Below, piece by piece: positions 1 to 9,000 of a stretch of DNA of 64,000 bases. Position 1 is the stretch's first letter. Each line of letters opens with the position of its first letter. This DNA comes from Methylotuvimicrobium sp. KM2 (GTDB lineage Bacteria; Pseudomonadota; Gammaproteobacteria; Methylococcales; Methylomonadaceae). The stretch spans positions 1,178,001 through 1,242,000 of the forward strand of contig NZ_CP150634.1 in assembly GCF_038051925.1 (NCBI RefSeq). Reading direction: 5' to 3'. The notes below the pieces were generated by a model. The model saw nothing but the letters and a program-made list of their open reading frames with translations, was not told the origin of the DNA and searched no databases. A program made the position numbers and the translations under genes.

Positions 1-216
1 CTCCAGAGTTTGAGTGCCGTTTTTTTCCAGTAAAATCTGAACTTTCTGTTCGGCTTCCTGCAAGGCTTTTTGGCAGGTTCGGGTCAAAGCGACGCCGCGT
101 TCAAATGATTTTAACGAATCTTCTAAAGATAGCTCACCTTGTTCCATTTGCTCGACGAGTTGCTCAAGCTCGGCTAGGGACTCTTCGAATAAATTCGTGG
201 TTTTTTTTTTCGGCAT
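1..216 (-). CDS. xseB: Exodeoxyribonuclease VII small subunit (5' part)
   Basis: The minus strand reads from an ATG at 214-216 and stays open to the window edge, giving 72 codons of N-terminus. The protein starts [17 protein letters not shown] and continues as an acidic amphipathic helical hairpin (a segment reading [19 protein letters not shown]), the hallmark of XseB. In the family, several small subunits bind XseA to form the nuclease that degrades single-stranded DNA to oligonucleotides. A run of ten A's follows the second codon and encodes the lysines. The C-terminus lies outside the window. It is divergent from parE, with 84 bp between the starts. Confidence 0.9.
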   Translation of the reverse strand, partial: MPKKKTTNLFEESLAELEQLVEQMEQGELSLEDSLKSFERGVALTRTCQKALQEAEQKVQILLEKNGTQTLE

Positions 217-300
217 GTAGATAAAATAGTAGGTAGAAATTGGGCGATGGAATCAAACCGGCCATTATATATGAAATTGGATAATGAGTGATTAGGAAGT

Positions 301-2190
301 ATGAGTAATGATTACAATGCAGCCGCGATAGAAGTATTAAGCGGCTTGGAACCGGTCCGAAAACGGCCGGGTATGTATACCGATACGACCCGGCCGAATC
401 ATTTGGTTCAGGAGGTTGTCGACAATAGCGTCGATGAAGCGATAGCGGGACATGCCGATACGATTGCTGTCGTGTTATACAAAGACGGTTCGGTGTCGGT
501 CGGCGATAACGGCCGAGGAATGCCGGTCGACATTCATCCGGAGCAGGGTATTCCCGGTGTCGAAGTGATTTTGACGCAACTGCATGCCGGCGGGAAATTC
601 TCGAATAAAAATTATCAGTTCTCCGGCGGTTTGCACGGTGTCGGTGTGTCGGTCGTGAATGCCTTGTCGGCCCAATTGGAGATTGAGGTCAAGCGGGGCG
701 GTAAGGTGTATCGCATGACCTTTGCCGACGGCGAAAAGCAGAGCGAGTTGACCGAAATGGGCTCGGTGGGCCGCAACAATACCGGTACTTCGGTCAAGTT
801 TTGGCCGAATGAAAAATATTTCGATTCGAGTAAGATTTCGGTTAGTAAACTCAGGCATGTATTGAGAGCGAAAGCGGTATTATGCCCGGGTCTCAATATT
901 ACTTTGCAATCCAAATTTACCGATGAGCAATGGCAGTGGTGCTACCAAGACGGCTTAAAGGAATATTTACTCGATCGTGTAGGAGATGCCGAATTTTATC
1001 CCGAACCGCCGTTCATGGGCAAAATGACGTCCGATCATGAAGCGGTCGAATGGGGTATCGTGTGGACGGCGGATAGTTTGCCGGAAGCGATTAACGAAAG
1101 TTATGTCAATTTGGTACCGACCGCGCAAGGGGGCACGCATGTCAATGGTTTGCGGGCCGGCTTGACTGAAGCGATGCGCGAGTTTTGCGATTTCAGAAAC
1201 CTATTGCCGCGAGGCATCAAGGTTTCTCCGGAAGATGTCTGGGAGCACTGCCATTTTATTTTGTCGGTCAAATTGGAAGATCCTCAGTTTTCGGGACAAA
1301 CCAAAGAGCGATTGAGTTCGCGCGAATGTGTCGCGTTCGTCTCGGGCGTTGCTAAAGACGGTTTCAGTCTTTGGCTGAATCAGCATCCCTCCGAAGGCGA
1401 AAAAATTGCCGAAATCATCATTGCCAGCGCGCAAAAACGATTGAAATCCGCCAAGAAAATCGTTCGTAAGAAATTGACATCGGGACCGGCGCTACCCGGT
1501 AAGCTTGCAGATTGTTCCGGTCAGGATATTGGTCGATCCGAGTTGTTTTTGGTTGAGGGCGATTCGGCCGGCGGTTCGGCTAAACAGGCTAGAGACCGAG
1601 AGTTTCAGGCAATCATGCCGCTACGGGGGAAAATCCTAAATACTTGGGAAGTTGATTCGAGCCAAGTCATGGCCTCCCAAGAAGTTCACGATATCGCGGT
1701 GGCCCTGGGCATAGAGCCGGGTTCGGATGATTTGCGAAGCCTGCGCTACGGCAAGGTATGTATTTTGGCAGACGCGGACTCGGACGGAAATCATATTGCA
1801 ACATTGATTTGCGCATTGTTTTACCAACATTTCAAGGCGCTGGTGCAAGCCGGTCATGTTTTCGTTGCAATGCCGCCGTTGTACCGGGTCGATATCGGCA
1901 AAAAAGTCTTTTATGCGCTCGACGAATCCGAGCGGCAAGGCGTTTTGGATCGAATTAAGGCGGAGAAGTTGAAAGGCCAGATCAATGTTCAGCGTTTCAA
2001 AGGCTTGGGCGAAATGAACCCGAGTCAGCTTCGCGAAACGACGATGAACCCCGATACCCGCCGGCTCGTGCAATTAACGGTAACCGAAGACGACGATACC
2101 AGCGAACAACTGGATTTACTATTAGCCAAAAAACGCTCGCCGGATCGCAAGCATTGGCTCGAAACCAAAGGGAATTTGGCGGATTTGTGA
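301..2190 (+). CDS. parE: DNA topoisomerase IV subunit B
   Basis: ATPase subunit of topoisomerase IV, which with ParC decatenates daughter chromosomes. The 629 residues match the usual length of about 630. Visible elements are the GHKL ATP-binding region (DNSVDEA near residue 41, NGRGMP near 70, GGLHGVGVSVVNALS near 110), and the TOPRIM domain with EGDSAGG near 419 and DADSDG near 491, whose acidic residues bind the catalytic magnesium. The short C-terminus distinguishes ParE from GyrB, which carries a longer insert. The start is the ATG at 301 after an AGGAAG ribosome site. parC is not in the window. No terminator hairpin was seen after the stop. Confidence 0.97.
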   Translation: MSNDYNAAAIEVLSGLEPVRKRPGMYTDTTRPNHLVQEVVDNSVDEAIAGHADTIAVVLYKDGSVSVGDNGRGMPVDIHPEQGIPGVEVILTQLHAGGKFSNKNYQFSGGLHGVGVSVVNALSAQLEIEVKRGGKVYRMTFADGEKQSELTEMGSVGRNNTGTSVKFWPNEKYFDSSKISVSKLRHVLRAKAVLCPGLNITLQSKFTDEQWQWCYQDGLKEYLLDRVGDAEFYPEPPFMGKMTSDHEAVEWGIVWTADSLPEAINESYVNLVPTAQGGTHVNGLRAGLTEAMREFCDFRNLLPRGIKVSPEDVWEHCHFILSVKLEDPQFSGQTKERLSSRECVAFVSGVAKDGFSLWLNQHPSEGEKIAEIIIASAQKRLKSAKKIVRKKLTSGPALPGKLADCSGQDIGRSELFLVEGDSAGGSAKQARDREFQAIMPLRGKILNTWEVDSSQVMASQEVHDIAVALGIEPGSDDLRSLRYGKVCILADADSDGNHIATLICALFYQHFKALVQAGHVFVAMPPLYRVDIGKKVFYALDESERQGVLDRIKAEKLKGQINVQRFKGLGEMNPSQLRETTMNPDTRRLVQLTVTEDDDTSEQLDLLLAKKRSPDRKHWLETKGNLADL

Positions 2191-2413
2191 TGAGTAGGGT
2201 GAGCAGTAAGTCGGGAGCGGAGAGCAGGGGTTGGTACTACAAGCGGGACCTTTCGCCGGTCAAACTTCATCGCTGGAGTGTCCTGCCATACACATCAATC
2301 TAAATGCTGCTCCTCGCTGCAGCTAAATTGCTATTGGCCGGGACGTCATGAGAGCCATTGCAACAAATCGCGGGTTTGGTAAATGGCAGCGTTATCATAA
2401 CCGCGCCTGCGTT

Positions 2414-2573
2414 TATACCTTTCGCACTTCAAATTTCGGCAGTGCCTAAGGAGGCGCCGGGGTGCTCGGCAAAGGCTTTGCCAGCATGGAGCTGGCATAG
2501 AGCCTACAGGGACGTATTCACGGCGTCCTTTGACGGGCACCCCGGCGCCGAATTTTGATCTCCGATGAGTATA
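2414..2573. repeat. Palindromic element A, copy 1
   Basis: Imperfect inverted repeat of about 160 bp filling most of the 460-bp gap between parE and hsdM. It begins TATACCTTTCGCACTTCAAA and ends CGATGAGTATA; the arms pair imperfectly. The core holds one hairpin (GCCAGCATGGAGCTGGC) and a second (GGACG...CGTCC around TATTCACGG). A second, degraded end (GAAGTTCGAAAGGTATA) lies at about 2590-2612, so the gap may contain a second remnant. No ORF here looks real. Other A copies lie near 12.8, 22.2, 25.5, 32.1, 44.9, 53.8 and 56.4 kb. Confidence 0.85.
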
Positions 2574-2650
2574 AACAAGACTACCGAAGTTTGAAGTTCG
2601 AAAGGTATATAAACGGACCGGGCAAGCGCCCGGCACAGTAAGGAATAACC

Positions 2651-5071
2651 ATGGCTATTAAGAAAACCGAACTCTACTCCTCCCTTTGGGCTAGCTGCGA
2701 CGAACTGCGCGGCGGTATGGATGCCAGTCAGTACAAAGACTACGTACTGACCCTGCTGTTTATGAAGTACGTCTCCGATAAGTACAAAGGCGACCCTTAC
2801 GGCATGATCGTGGTGCCTCAAGGTGCCAGCTTCGACGATATGGTTGCGCTAAAAGGTGACAAAGAAATCGGCGATAAAATCAATAAGGTTATCAGTGCGC
2901 TTGCTGAAGAGAACGACCTGAAAGGCGTCATCGACGTGGCCGACTTTAACGATGAAGACAAGCTCGGCAAAGGCAAAGAAATGGTTGACCGACTAGGTAA
3001 ATTGGTCGGTATTTTTGAAGGCTTAAACCTGGCTGATAACCGCGCCGATGGTGACGACTTACTTGGCGATGCTTACGAATACCTGATGCGCCACTTCGCC
3101 ACCGAATCGGGCAAGTCTAAGGGCCAATTTTATACGCCGTCGGAAGTCTCGCGCATTCTCGCGAAAGTCATTGGTATCAATAGCGATACGCCGCAAGACG
3201 CAACCGTCTACGACCCCACCTGTGGCTCAGGCTCGCTATTGTTAAAAGCCAGCGATGAAGCGCCGCGTGGTTTGAGTATTTTCGGACAGGAAATGGACAA
3301 TGCCACCAGTGCCTTGGCGCGTATGAACATGATTCTGCACAACACCGCCACCGCTAAAATCTGGAAGGGCAATACCATTTCCGATCCCCAGTGGAAAGAC
3401 GCCAACGGCCGGCTTAAAACCTTTGACTTCGCTGTCGCCAACCCGCCGTTCTCCAATAAAAACTGGACCAGCGGCATTAATCCGCAAGAAGATGAATTTG
3501 GCCGTTTTACCTGGGGCATTCCGCCGGAAAAAAACGGCGACTACACTTTTCTGCTGCACATTATCAAAAGCCTGAAAAGCACCGGCAAAGGCGCGGTGAT
3601 TCTGCCCCATGGTGTCCTGTTCCGTGGCAATGCCGAAGCGCGCATTCGTGAAAATCTGATTAAACAAGGCTACATCAAAGGCATCATCGGTCTGCCCGCC
3701 AACTTGTTTTACGGCACAGGCATTCCTGCCTGCATTATTGTGATCGACAAAGAGCACGCGCAAGCAAGGAAAGGCATTTTTATGGTCGATGCCAGCAAAG
3801 GCTTTATGAAAGACGGCAACAAAAACCGTCTGCGCAGCCAGGATATTCACAAAATCGTCGATGTGTTCACCAAACAACTGGAGCAGCCGCGCTATTCCCG
3901 CATGGTGCCCGTAAGCGAAATCGCCGCGAATGATTACAACCTGAATATTCCGCGTTACATTGATTCCAGCGAGCCGGAAGACCTGCATGACTTAAGTGCC
4001 CATTTGCAGGGCGGTATTCCCAATGCCGATATCGATGCTTTGGAACGTTACTGGCAAGTCTTCCCCAGTATTCGCGCCAGCCTGTTCGAACCCGTGCGCG
4101 AAGGTTACAGCCAAGCGTTGGTCAAAGCCAGCGAGGTGAAAAGCACCATTCTCAATCACCAGGAATTTAAAAGCTTTGCCGCAGCGAGCCTTGTGCCCTT
4201 TACCGATTGGTCTGAGCGCGCCAACTTAAAAGCCATAGCACCAGGTGAACAGCCAAAACAGATCATTCACCGCATTAGTGAAGACTTGTTGGAAAGCTAT
4301 TCCAGCAACTCACTGCTCAGCAAATACGACATTTACCAGATTTTGATGGATTACTGGGCGGATACCCTGCAAGACGATGTCTATGTACTGGTGCAGGATG
4401 ACTGGCCCGCAGGTAAGGTACTGCGCGAATTGGCGGTTAAAAAGGGCGAAAAACTCAAAGAAACGCCGGATTTGGTGATTAACAAAACCAAATACAAAGC
4501 CGAATTGATTCCACCGGCTTTGATCATCGCCCGTTTCTTCTCCAGCGAACAGCAACAAGCGGATGCCATGCAAGGCGCACTCGATAGCGCCGGCCAAGAA
4601 CTGGAAACCTACTTGGAAGAAAACGGCGGCGAAGATGGCCTGCTGAGTGAAGCGCTGAACGATAAAGACAAAGTCACCAAAGCCACGGTTACCGAACGCT
4701 TGAAGCTGGCAGCAGACCCGGAAGAAAAGGCCGCCCTTAAACAGGCCAAGAAACTGTTCGATGCCGAAGCGGAGTCCAAAAAAGCCCTGAAAGAGGCGCA
4801 AGATGCCCTCGATTTAGCCGTGTTTAAGCAGTATCCCAAACTGAGCATCGACGAGATCAAAGTCCTGATTGTTGAAGATAAATGGCTGGCGACACTGGAA
4901 AGCAACATTGTTGCCGAAATCGAACGAGTGACGCAGCAACTGGCCAATCGAGTGAAAGAATTGGAAGAGCGCTATAGCGAGCCGTTACCGGCTATTATCC
5001 AATCGGTAGAGCAGTTTAGCGACAAAGTAGCAGGGCACCTAAAAGCCATGGGCTTGGAGTGGTCGGTATGA
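2651..5071 (+). CDS. hsdM: Type I restriction-modification DNA methyltransferase subunit M
   Basis: N6-adenine methyltransferase subunit that, with HsdS, protects host DNA and, with HsdR, forms the restriction complex. The N-terminal HsdM helical domain (residues about 5-130) is followed by the SAM-binding fold: FYTPSEVSRI near 160, DPTCGSGSLL near 188 and the catalytic NPPF motif near 264. At 806 residues it is much longer than E. coli HsdM (about 530). The extra C-terminal third (about 640-806) is Lys/Glu/Ala-rich and predicted coiled coil, as in the longer M subunits of other type I families. The ATG at 2651 has an AAGGA site upstream. It overlaps the next gene by ATGA, indicating translational coupling. 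Confidence 0.95.
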   Translation: MAIKKTELYSSLWASCDELRGGMDASQYKDYVLTLLFMKYVSDKYKGDPYGMIVVPQGASFDDMVALKGDKEIGDKINKVISALAEENDLKGVIDVADFNDEDKLGKGKEMVDRLGKLVGIFEGLNLADNRADGDDLLGDAYEYLMRHFATESGKSKGQFYTPSEVSRILAKVIGINSDTPQDATVYDPTCGSGSLLLKASDEAPRGLSIFGQEMDNATSALARMNMILHNTATAKIWKGNTISDPQWKDANGRLKTFDFAVANPPFSNKNWTSGINPQEDEFGRFTWGIPPEKNGDYTFLLHIIKSLKSTGKGAVILPHGVLFRGNAEARIRENLIKQGYIKGIIGLPANLFYGTGIPACIIVIDKEHAQARKGIFMVDASKGFMKDGNKNRLRSQDIHKIVDVFTKQLEQPRYSRMVPVSEIAANDYNLNIPRYIDSSEPEDLHDLSAHLQGGIPNADIDALERYWQVFPSIRASLFEPVREGYSQALVKASEVKSTILNHQEFKSFAAASLVPFTDWSERANLKAIAPGEQPKQIIHRISEDLLESYSSNSLLSKYDIYQILMDYWADTLQDDVYVLVQDDWPAGKVLRELAVKKGEKLKETPDLVINKTKYKAELIPPALIIARFFSSEQQQADAMQGALDSAGQELETYLEENGGEDGLLSEALNDKDKVTKATVTERLKLAADPEEKAALKQAKKLFDAEAESKKALKEAQDALDLAVFKQYPKLSIDEIKVLIVEDKWLATLESNIVAEIERVTQQLANRVKELEERYSEPLPAIIQSVEQFSDKVAGHLKAMGLEWSV

Positions 5072-6108
5072 GTGAATTAAACTTCACCGGATTAAACCAT
5101 CTGGTGGATGCCATTGCCCGCCAGATTGAGCAAGCGCGCAGCCAAGTTCGTCAAACGGTAAACATTGCCATGGTACAAAGTTATTGGGAGATTGGTCGCC
5201 TAATTGTTGAGGAAGAACAACAGGGTGAAAGCCGTGCGGTCTATGGCAAGCAACAATTACAGCAACTCTCCCAACAGTTAACAGAACGCTTAGGCAAAGG
5301 CTTTGACGTTGGCAACCTGCGTAATATGCGCCAGTTTTATCTAGCTTTTCCAATTCACGACGCAGTGCGTAGTGAATTAAGCTGGACACACTACCGAGCC
5401 TTAATGCGTATCGACAATCCAGCCGCAAGGGATTGGTATCTGCAAGAGGCGATCAGCCAGAGTTGGAGTGCTCGTGCATTAGAACGCCAAATCAACGTGC
5501 TCTATTACGAGCGCCTGCTGGCCAGCAAAGACAGAGCACGGGTCGAGCAAGAAGCCGAGGCCAACACCCAGCCATTGGCCGAAACAGCCCAAGACTATCT
5601 GCGTGACCCGTATATTCTCGACTTCCTCAACCTGCAAGACAAAACCTACCAAGAAAACGAACTGGAGCAGGCCATTATCAGCAACCTGCAACAGTTTTTA
5701 TTGGAGTTAGGCAAGGGCTTTGCCTTTGTCGAGCGCCAACAGCGCATTCGCTTTGACGATGAAGACTTCTATATCGACTTGGTATTTTACAACTTCAAAC
5801 TCAAATGCTTTCTGCTGGTGGATCTGAAACTGGGCAAACTCAAACATCAGGATATTGGCCAGATGGATACTTACGTGCGCCTTTACGACGAGCAGCGCAA
5901 AGGAGATGACGACAATCCTACCATTGGCCTGGTGCTCTGCAGCGAGAAAAGCGAAGCTATAGTGAAATACTCGGTATTGGCCGAGCAAAAACAGCTATTT
6001 GCCGCCAAGTATTTGCCTTATCTACCGACCGAAGAAGAATTGAAGCGTGAGCTGGAACGCGAGCGCGCGGTGTTGAGTGGCAAGTTGAAAATGGAGAATG
6101 GAAAATGA
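5068..6108 (+). CDS. DUF1016 / YhcG-family PDDEXK nuclease-like protein
   Basis: A 346-residue protein with the two-part YhcG architecture: an N-terminal helical DUF1016_N region (about 10-155, with WEIGRLIVEEEQQG and FDVGNLRNMRQFYLAFP) and a C-terminal PD-(D/E)XK-like nuclease fold. Candidate active-site residues are Asp237 (in YIDLVFYN) and Asp252-Leu-Lys254 (in LVDLKLGKL). The ATG at 5068 overlaps the hsdM stop (ATGA), and its own stop overlaps the hsdS start the same way, so it is translated as part of the hsd operon. Members of this family are often found inside type I RM loci, but their role is unsettled; a modulating or additional nuclease function is inference. A GTG nine bases upstream is a less likely start. 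Confidence 0.88.
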   Translation: MSELNFTGLNHLVDAIARQIEQARSQVRQTVNIAMVQSYWEIGRLIVEEEQQGESRAVYGKQQLQQLSQQLTERLGKGFDVGNLRNMRQFYLAFPIHDAVRSELSWTHYRALMRIDNPAARDWYLQEAISQSWSARALERQINVLYYERLLASKDRARVEQEAEANTQPLAETAQDYLRDPYILDFLNLQDKTYQENELEQAIISNLQQFLLELGKGFAFVERQQRIRFDDEDFYIDLVFYNFKLKCFLLVDLKLGKLKHQDIGQMDTYVRLYDEQRKGDDDNPTIGLVLCSEKSEAIVKYSVLAEQKQLFAAKYLPYLPTEEELKRELERERAVLSGKLKMENGK

Positions 6109-7469
6109 CAAACAGCGCCGTGAAAGAAGCGAGTAGCCACTATCAATTATCCACTGTCAATTCTCAATTGAATGAAGTGCCGGTTGGGTACAAGCAAACC
6201 GAAGTTGGAGTTATTCCTTATGATTGGGAAGCTGCATGCCTCGGCGAGATTGCCGCAGTTCGGATGTGCAAGCGAATTCTTGCGGGGCAAACTCAAAAAG
6301 TAGGTGCCATTCCATTTTTTAAAATAGGTACATTTGGAAGTGAGCCAGATGCATATATTCCATACTCTCTGTATGAAGAGTTCAAAGCAAAATATTCGTT
6401 TCCTGCTGAAGGTGATATTTTAATTTCAGCAGCTGGAACACTTGGGAAGTCAGTTGTTTATGATGGCAAGCCCGCATATTTCCAAGACTCAAATATTGTT
6501 TGGCTCGAAATTAATAAACGGAAATTGCTGAATGAATACCTGTACCACTATTACAAGGTAATTAAATGGGCTTCCTCTGAAGGCAGTACTATTGCTCGAC
6601 TTTACAATGGCATAATTCGAGCCTCGATGATTGCACTTCCTCCAATCGAAGAACAAACCGCCATCGCCAATGCCCTATCCGATGTCGATGCGCTGATCAG
6701 CGTGCTGGAAAAACTGATCGCCAAAAAACAGGCCATCAAAACCGCCACCATGCAACAACTCCTCACCGGCCGCACCCGCCTGCCGCAGTTCGCCCTGCGT
6801 GAAGATGGCACACCAAAAGGCACCAAGCCAAGCGAGTTGGGGGAGATTCCGGAGGATTGGGAAGTTATGACTCTCGGAGATATTGGCCAAACGATTATCG
6901 GCCTAACATACTCGCCGAATGATGTTGCTGAATTTGGTACATTGGTTTTGCGTTCGTCCAATGTCCAGAATGGTAAATTGGCTTACGTGGATAACGTCTT
7001 TGTCAATATGGACCTGCCTGAACGCGTCATCGTCAGGCAAGGCGATATTTTGATCTGTGTTCGTAATGGAAGTCGCCAGCTCATCGGAAAGTGCGCGTTA
7101 ATTGATAAAAATGCAGAAGGAAGTGCGTTTGGTGCATTTATGTCGATATTTAGAACTAAGCACTCCGTATTCGTGTTCTACCAATTTCAATCAGATCTAA
7201 TACAGAATCAGATAAATGAAATTATGGGGGCAACAATTAACCAGATAACAAATAAAGATATGTCTGGATTCAAGATTACGTTGCCGTCGGATGAAAAAGA
7301 ACAAACCGCCATCGCTACCATCCTGTTTGATATGGACGCAGAGATTCAGGCACTGGAACAACGCCTGAGCAAAACCCGCCAAATCAAACAGGGCATGATG
7401 CAAGAACTGCTAACGGGTAAGACGCGCCTGGTGAAGCCTGCTGCTGCGGGAGGATCTTATGCCCATTGA
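6105..7469 (+). CDS. hsdS: Type I restriction-modification specificity subunit S
   Basis: The DNA-recognition subunit, 454 residues. It has the classic duplicated plan: target-recognition domain 1 (about 40-180), a conserved helical spacer (EEQTAIANALSDVDALIS...MQQLLTGRTRL, about 185-230), target-recognition domain 2 (about 250-395) and a second spacer (KEQTAIATILFDMDAEIQ...MQELLTGKTRL). Each half recognises one part of a bipartite site; the site itself cannot be read from sequence. The first 30 residues (Ser/Asn/Gln-rich) precede the family start and may be low-complexity drift. The start overlaps the DUF1016 stop by ATGA. The two TRDs are more AT-rich than the spacers, as expected for exchanged recognition domains. 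Confidence 0.93.
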   Translation: MTNSAVKEASSHYQLSTVNSQLNEVPVGYKQTEVGVIPYDWEAACLGEIAAVRMCKRILAGQTQKVGAIPFFKIGTFGSEPDAYIPYSLYEEFKAKYSFPAEGDILISAAGTLGKSVVYDGKPAYFQDSNIVWLEINKRKLLNEYLYHYYKVIKWASSEGSTIARLYNGIIRASMIALPPIEEQTAIANALSDVDALISVLEKLIAKKQAIKTATMQQLLTGRTRLPQFALREDGTPKGTKPSELGEIPEDWEVMTLGDIGQTIIGLTYSPNDVAEFGTLVLRSSNVQNGKLAYVDNVFVNMDLPERVIVRQGDILICVRNGSRQLIGKCALIDKNAEGSAFGAFMSIFRTKHSVFVFYQFQSDLIQNQINEIMGATINQITNKDMSGFKITLPSDEKEQTAIATILFDMDAEIQALEQRLSKTRQIKQGMMQELLTGKTRLVKPAAAGGSYAH

Positions 7470-7557
7470 TATGAGCTTGCCGCAACGGCTTGCACTCTTA
7501 AAAGGTATTGAGTCAGAAACCCGATGCCGAAAAAAAGCGGATATGTGGCGTATTTAG
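7459..7557 (+). CDS. Small ORF overlapping the hsdS end (32 residues)
   Basis: Starts with an ATG at 7459 inside the last codons of hsdS, with an AGGA sequence five bases upstream, and encodes MPIDMSLPQRLALLKGIESE followed by a short basic tail to a TAG at 7555. The spacing and ribosome site suggest coupled translation, but the product matches nothing I recognise. A second frame is open from about 7515 to 7590 and ends shortly before the next gene, so this may be the frameshifted remnant of a longer gene. Low confidence as a functional protein. Confidence 0.3.
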   Translation: MPIDMSLPQRLALLKGIESETRCRKKADMWRI

Positions 7558-7591
7558 GCCCGCATTTAAGTTTATGAACAAGGTGTAGGCT

Positions 7592-8812
7592 ATGCTAAAA
7601 ACAGAATTACTGGAAATTATTGCCAATGGTGAAAACTCAGGCGTTGAATTTAAGCGTGATGATATTCGCCCTGAACAGCTTGCTAAAGAAGTGGTTGCCA
7701 TGGCCAACTTTCAAGGTGGTCGGGTTCTGCTTGGTGTCGAAGATGACGGCACGATTAACGGGGTGCAAAGGGAAGATCTTGAAGAATGGGTGATGAATGT
7801 TTTTCAAAATAAAATTCACCCAATGATCCTGCCTTTTTACGAAGAAGTGAAGCTGGATAATGGCAAACGGGTTGCTGTCGTCAGTTTTCCTATGGGTATT
7901 TCTAAACCTTATGTGGTTCGCCATGCAGGCAAAGAAGAAATCTACATCCGCATCGGCTCGACTTCGCGGCAGGCCACCCGAGAACAGCAGATGCGCCTGT
8001 TTGAACTGGGCGGCATGTTGCATACCGAATTGATGCCAGTACCTCGAACCGATATAAACAGTTTGGACGACGCACGTTTACTGAATTATTTACGTGATAT
8101 TCTTAATGACCCCGATATTCCGAAAACGCCCGATGCATGGCGGCAACGCTTGCTTGGGCTGGGTTTTATCACCGAGGCCGGTGAAAATACCTGCTGTACC
8201 ATCGCTGGATTGGTGCTATTTGGCAAAACGCCACGCCGCCACCTTAAACAGGCCGGGTTACGTGCGCTTGCTTTTCAAGGGAAAGATAAAGAATATCAAG
8301 CATTACTGGACGATTTAATAGACGGACCAATGGTCGGCCGTTGGGATAGCCATGGCGCAAGCAAAACCTTACTGGATGGAGGCATTATTGAGCGTTTCAT
8401 GTCGGCCATGAAGCCCTTTATTTCTCAGGAAGCCGCCCGGATAAATCAGGATTTGAGACGAGAGACAACATGGTTTTACCCTCTCGAAGCCGTTCGTGAG
8501 TCTTTGATTAATGCACTTGCCCACCGCGACTGGACACGCTTTGTTGAGATTGAAGTAGCCAGTTATTCCGACCGGCTGGAGGTTATTAGCCCCGGCGCTT
8601 TACCAAACTCGATGACTGTGGAAAAAATGAAGGCTGGTCAGCGCTCGCCGAGAAATACCATAGTCATGGAAGTTTTACGCGATTATGGTTACGTCGATTA
8701 TCGCGGCATGGGTGTAAGAACAAAAATTGTACCGTTGACGAAAGCACTAACAGGCAAAGAACCAGAGTTTGAATCAACAGAAGACTATTTAAAAACAGTT
8801 TTATATCGATAA
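7592..8812 (+). CDS. AlbA-2 (Schlafen-like) ATP-binding protein, RecG-type annotation
   Basis: A 406-residue protein with an N-terminal AlbA_2/Schlafen-type nucleic-acid-binding domain (residues about 10-130: ENSGVEFKRDD, ANFQGGRVLLGVEDDGTING, YIRIGSTSRQAT) and a C-terminal HATPase-like region (YPLEAVRESLINALAHRDW near 290-310, then a ISPGALPN loop). Such proteins are often labelled ATP-dependent DNA helicase RecG-related, but no helicase motors are present. They recur as accessory genes between hsdS and hsdR in type I RM loci; regulation of the system is a plausible but unproven role. The ATG at 7592 follows a weak AAGGTG site. The stop at 8812 is immediately followed by a MITE-like insertion. 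Confidence 0.85.
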   Translation: MLKTELLEIIANGENSGVEFKRDDIRPEQLAKEVVAMANFQGGRVLLGVEDDGTINGVQREDLEEWVMNVFQNKIHPMILPFYEEVKLDNGKRVAVVSFPMGISKPYVVRHAGKEEIYIRIGSTSRQATREQQMRLFELGGMLHTELMPVPRTDINSLDDARLLNYLRDILNDPDIPKTPDAWRQRLLGLGFITEAGENTCCTIAGLVLFGKTPRRHLKQAGLRALAFQGKDKEYQALLDDLIDGPMVGRWDSHGASKTLLDGGIIERFMSAMKPFISQEAARINQDLRRETTWFYPLEAVRESLINALAHRDWTRFVEIEVASYSDRLEVISPGALPNSMTVEKMKAGQRSPRNTIVMEVLRDYGYVDYRGMGVRTKIVPLTKALTGKEPEFESTEDYLKTVLYR

Positions 8813-8815
8813 CTA

Positions 8816-8988
8816 CTCCCTTTATACTCAAAAAATGGTTAACTTTATGAAGGTATGGGGTGTGGCTAGCGAGGATGTCGGCAGCAGGGAACGCTGCCGT
8901 CAAGCCCCCATGGACGGGTTCACGGCTGTCCTCGATAGACACATCCCATGCCTTTTTATTCTTAGACGGTTTTTCAATCAAAAGGGAG
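8816..8988. mobile_element. MITE-like element B, copy 1, between the ATP-binding gene and hsdR
   Basis: A 173-bp inverted-repeat element with ends CTCCCTTT / AAAGGGAG flanked by TA on both sides (8814-8815 and 8989-8990), the signature of TA-targeting Tc1/mariner or IS630-type transposition. It has no coding capacity. The interior carries the shared core: a hairpin GGCAGCAGGGAACGCTGCC followed by CCATGGACGGGTTCACGGC. Without it, the preceding stop and the hsdR ATG would be only about 13-15 bases apart. Its right end sits just before the AAGGATAAGGT sequence preceding hsdR, so it may affect hsdR expression. Other copies: 16905-17074 and 45009-45178. Confidence 0.85.
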
Positions 8989-9000
8989 TAAGGATAAGGT

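Noticed and set aside
2582..2612. hsdM promoter within the A remnant
   Set aside because: No -35/-10 pair with acceptable spacing could be recognised.
2346..2636. Open frames crossing element A copy 1
   Set aside because: Similar frames recur in other A copies because of the repeat sequence; no independent coding signal.
3242..3988. 248-codon open frame on the minus strand inside hsdM
   Set aside because: Complete overlap with a well-supported methyltransferase gene; composition is that of a reversed coding strand and no family pattern is seen.
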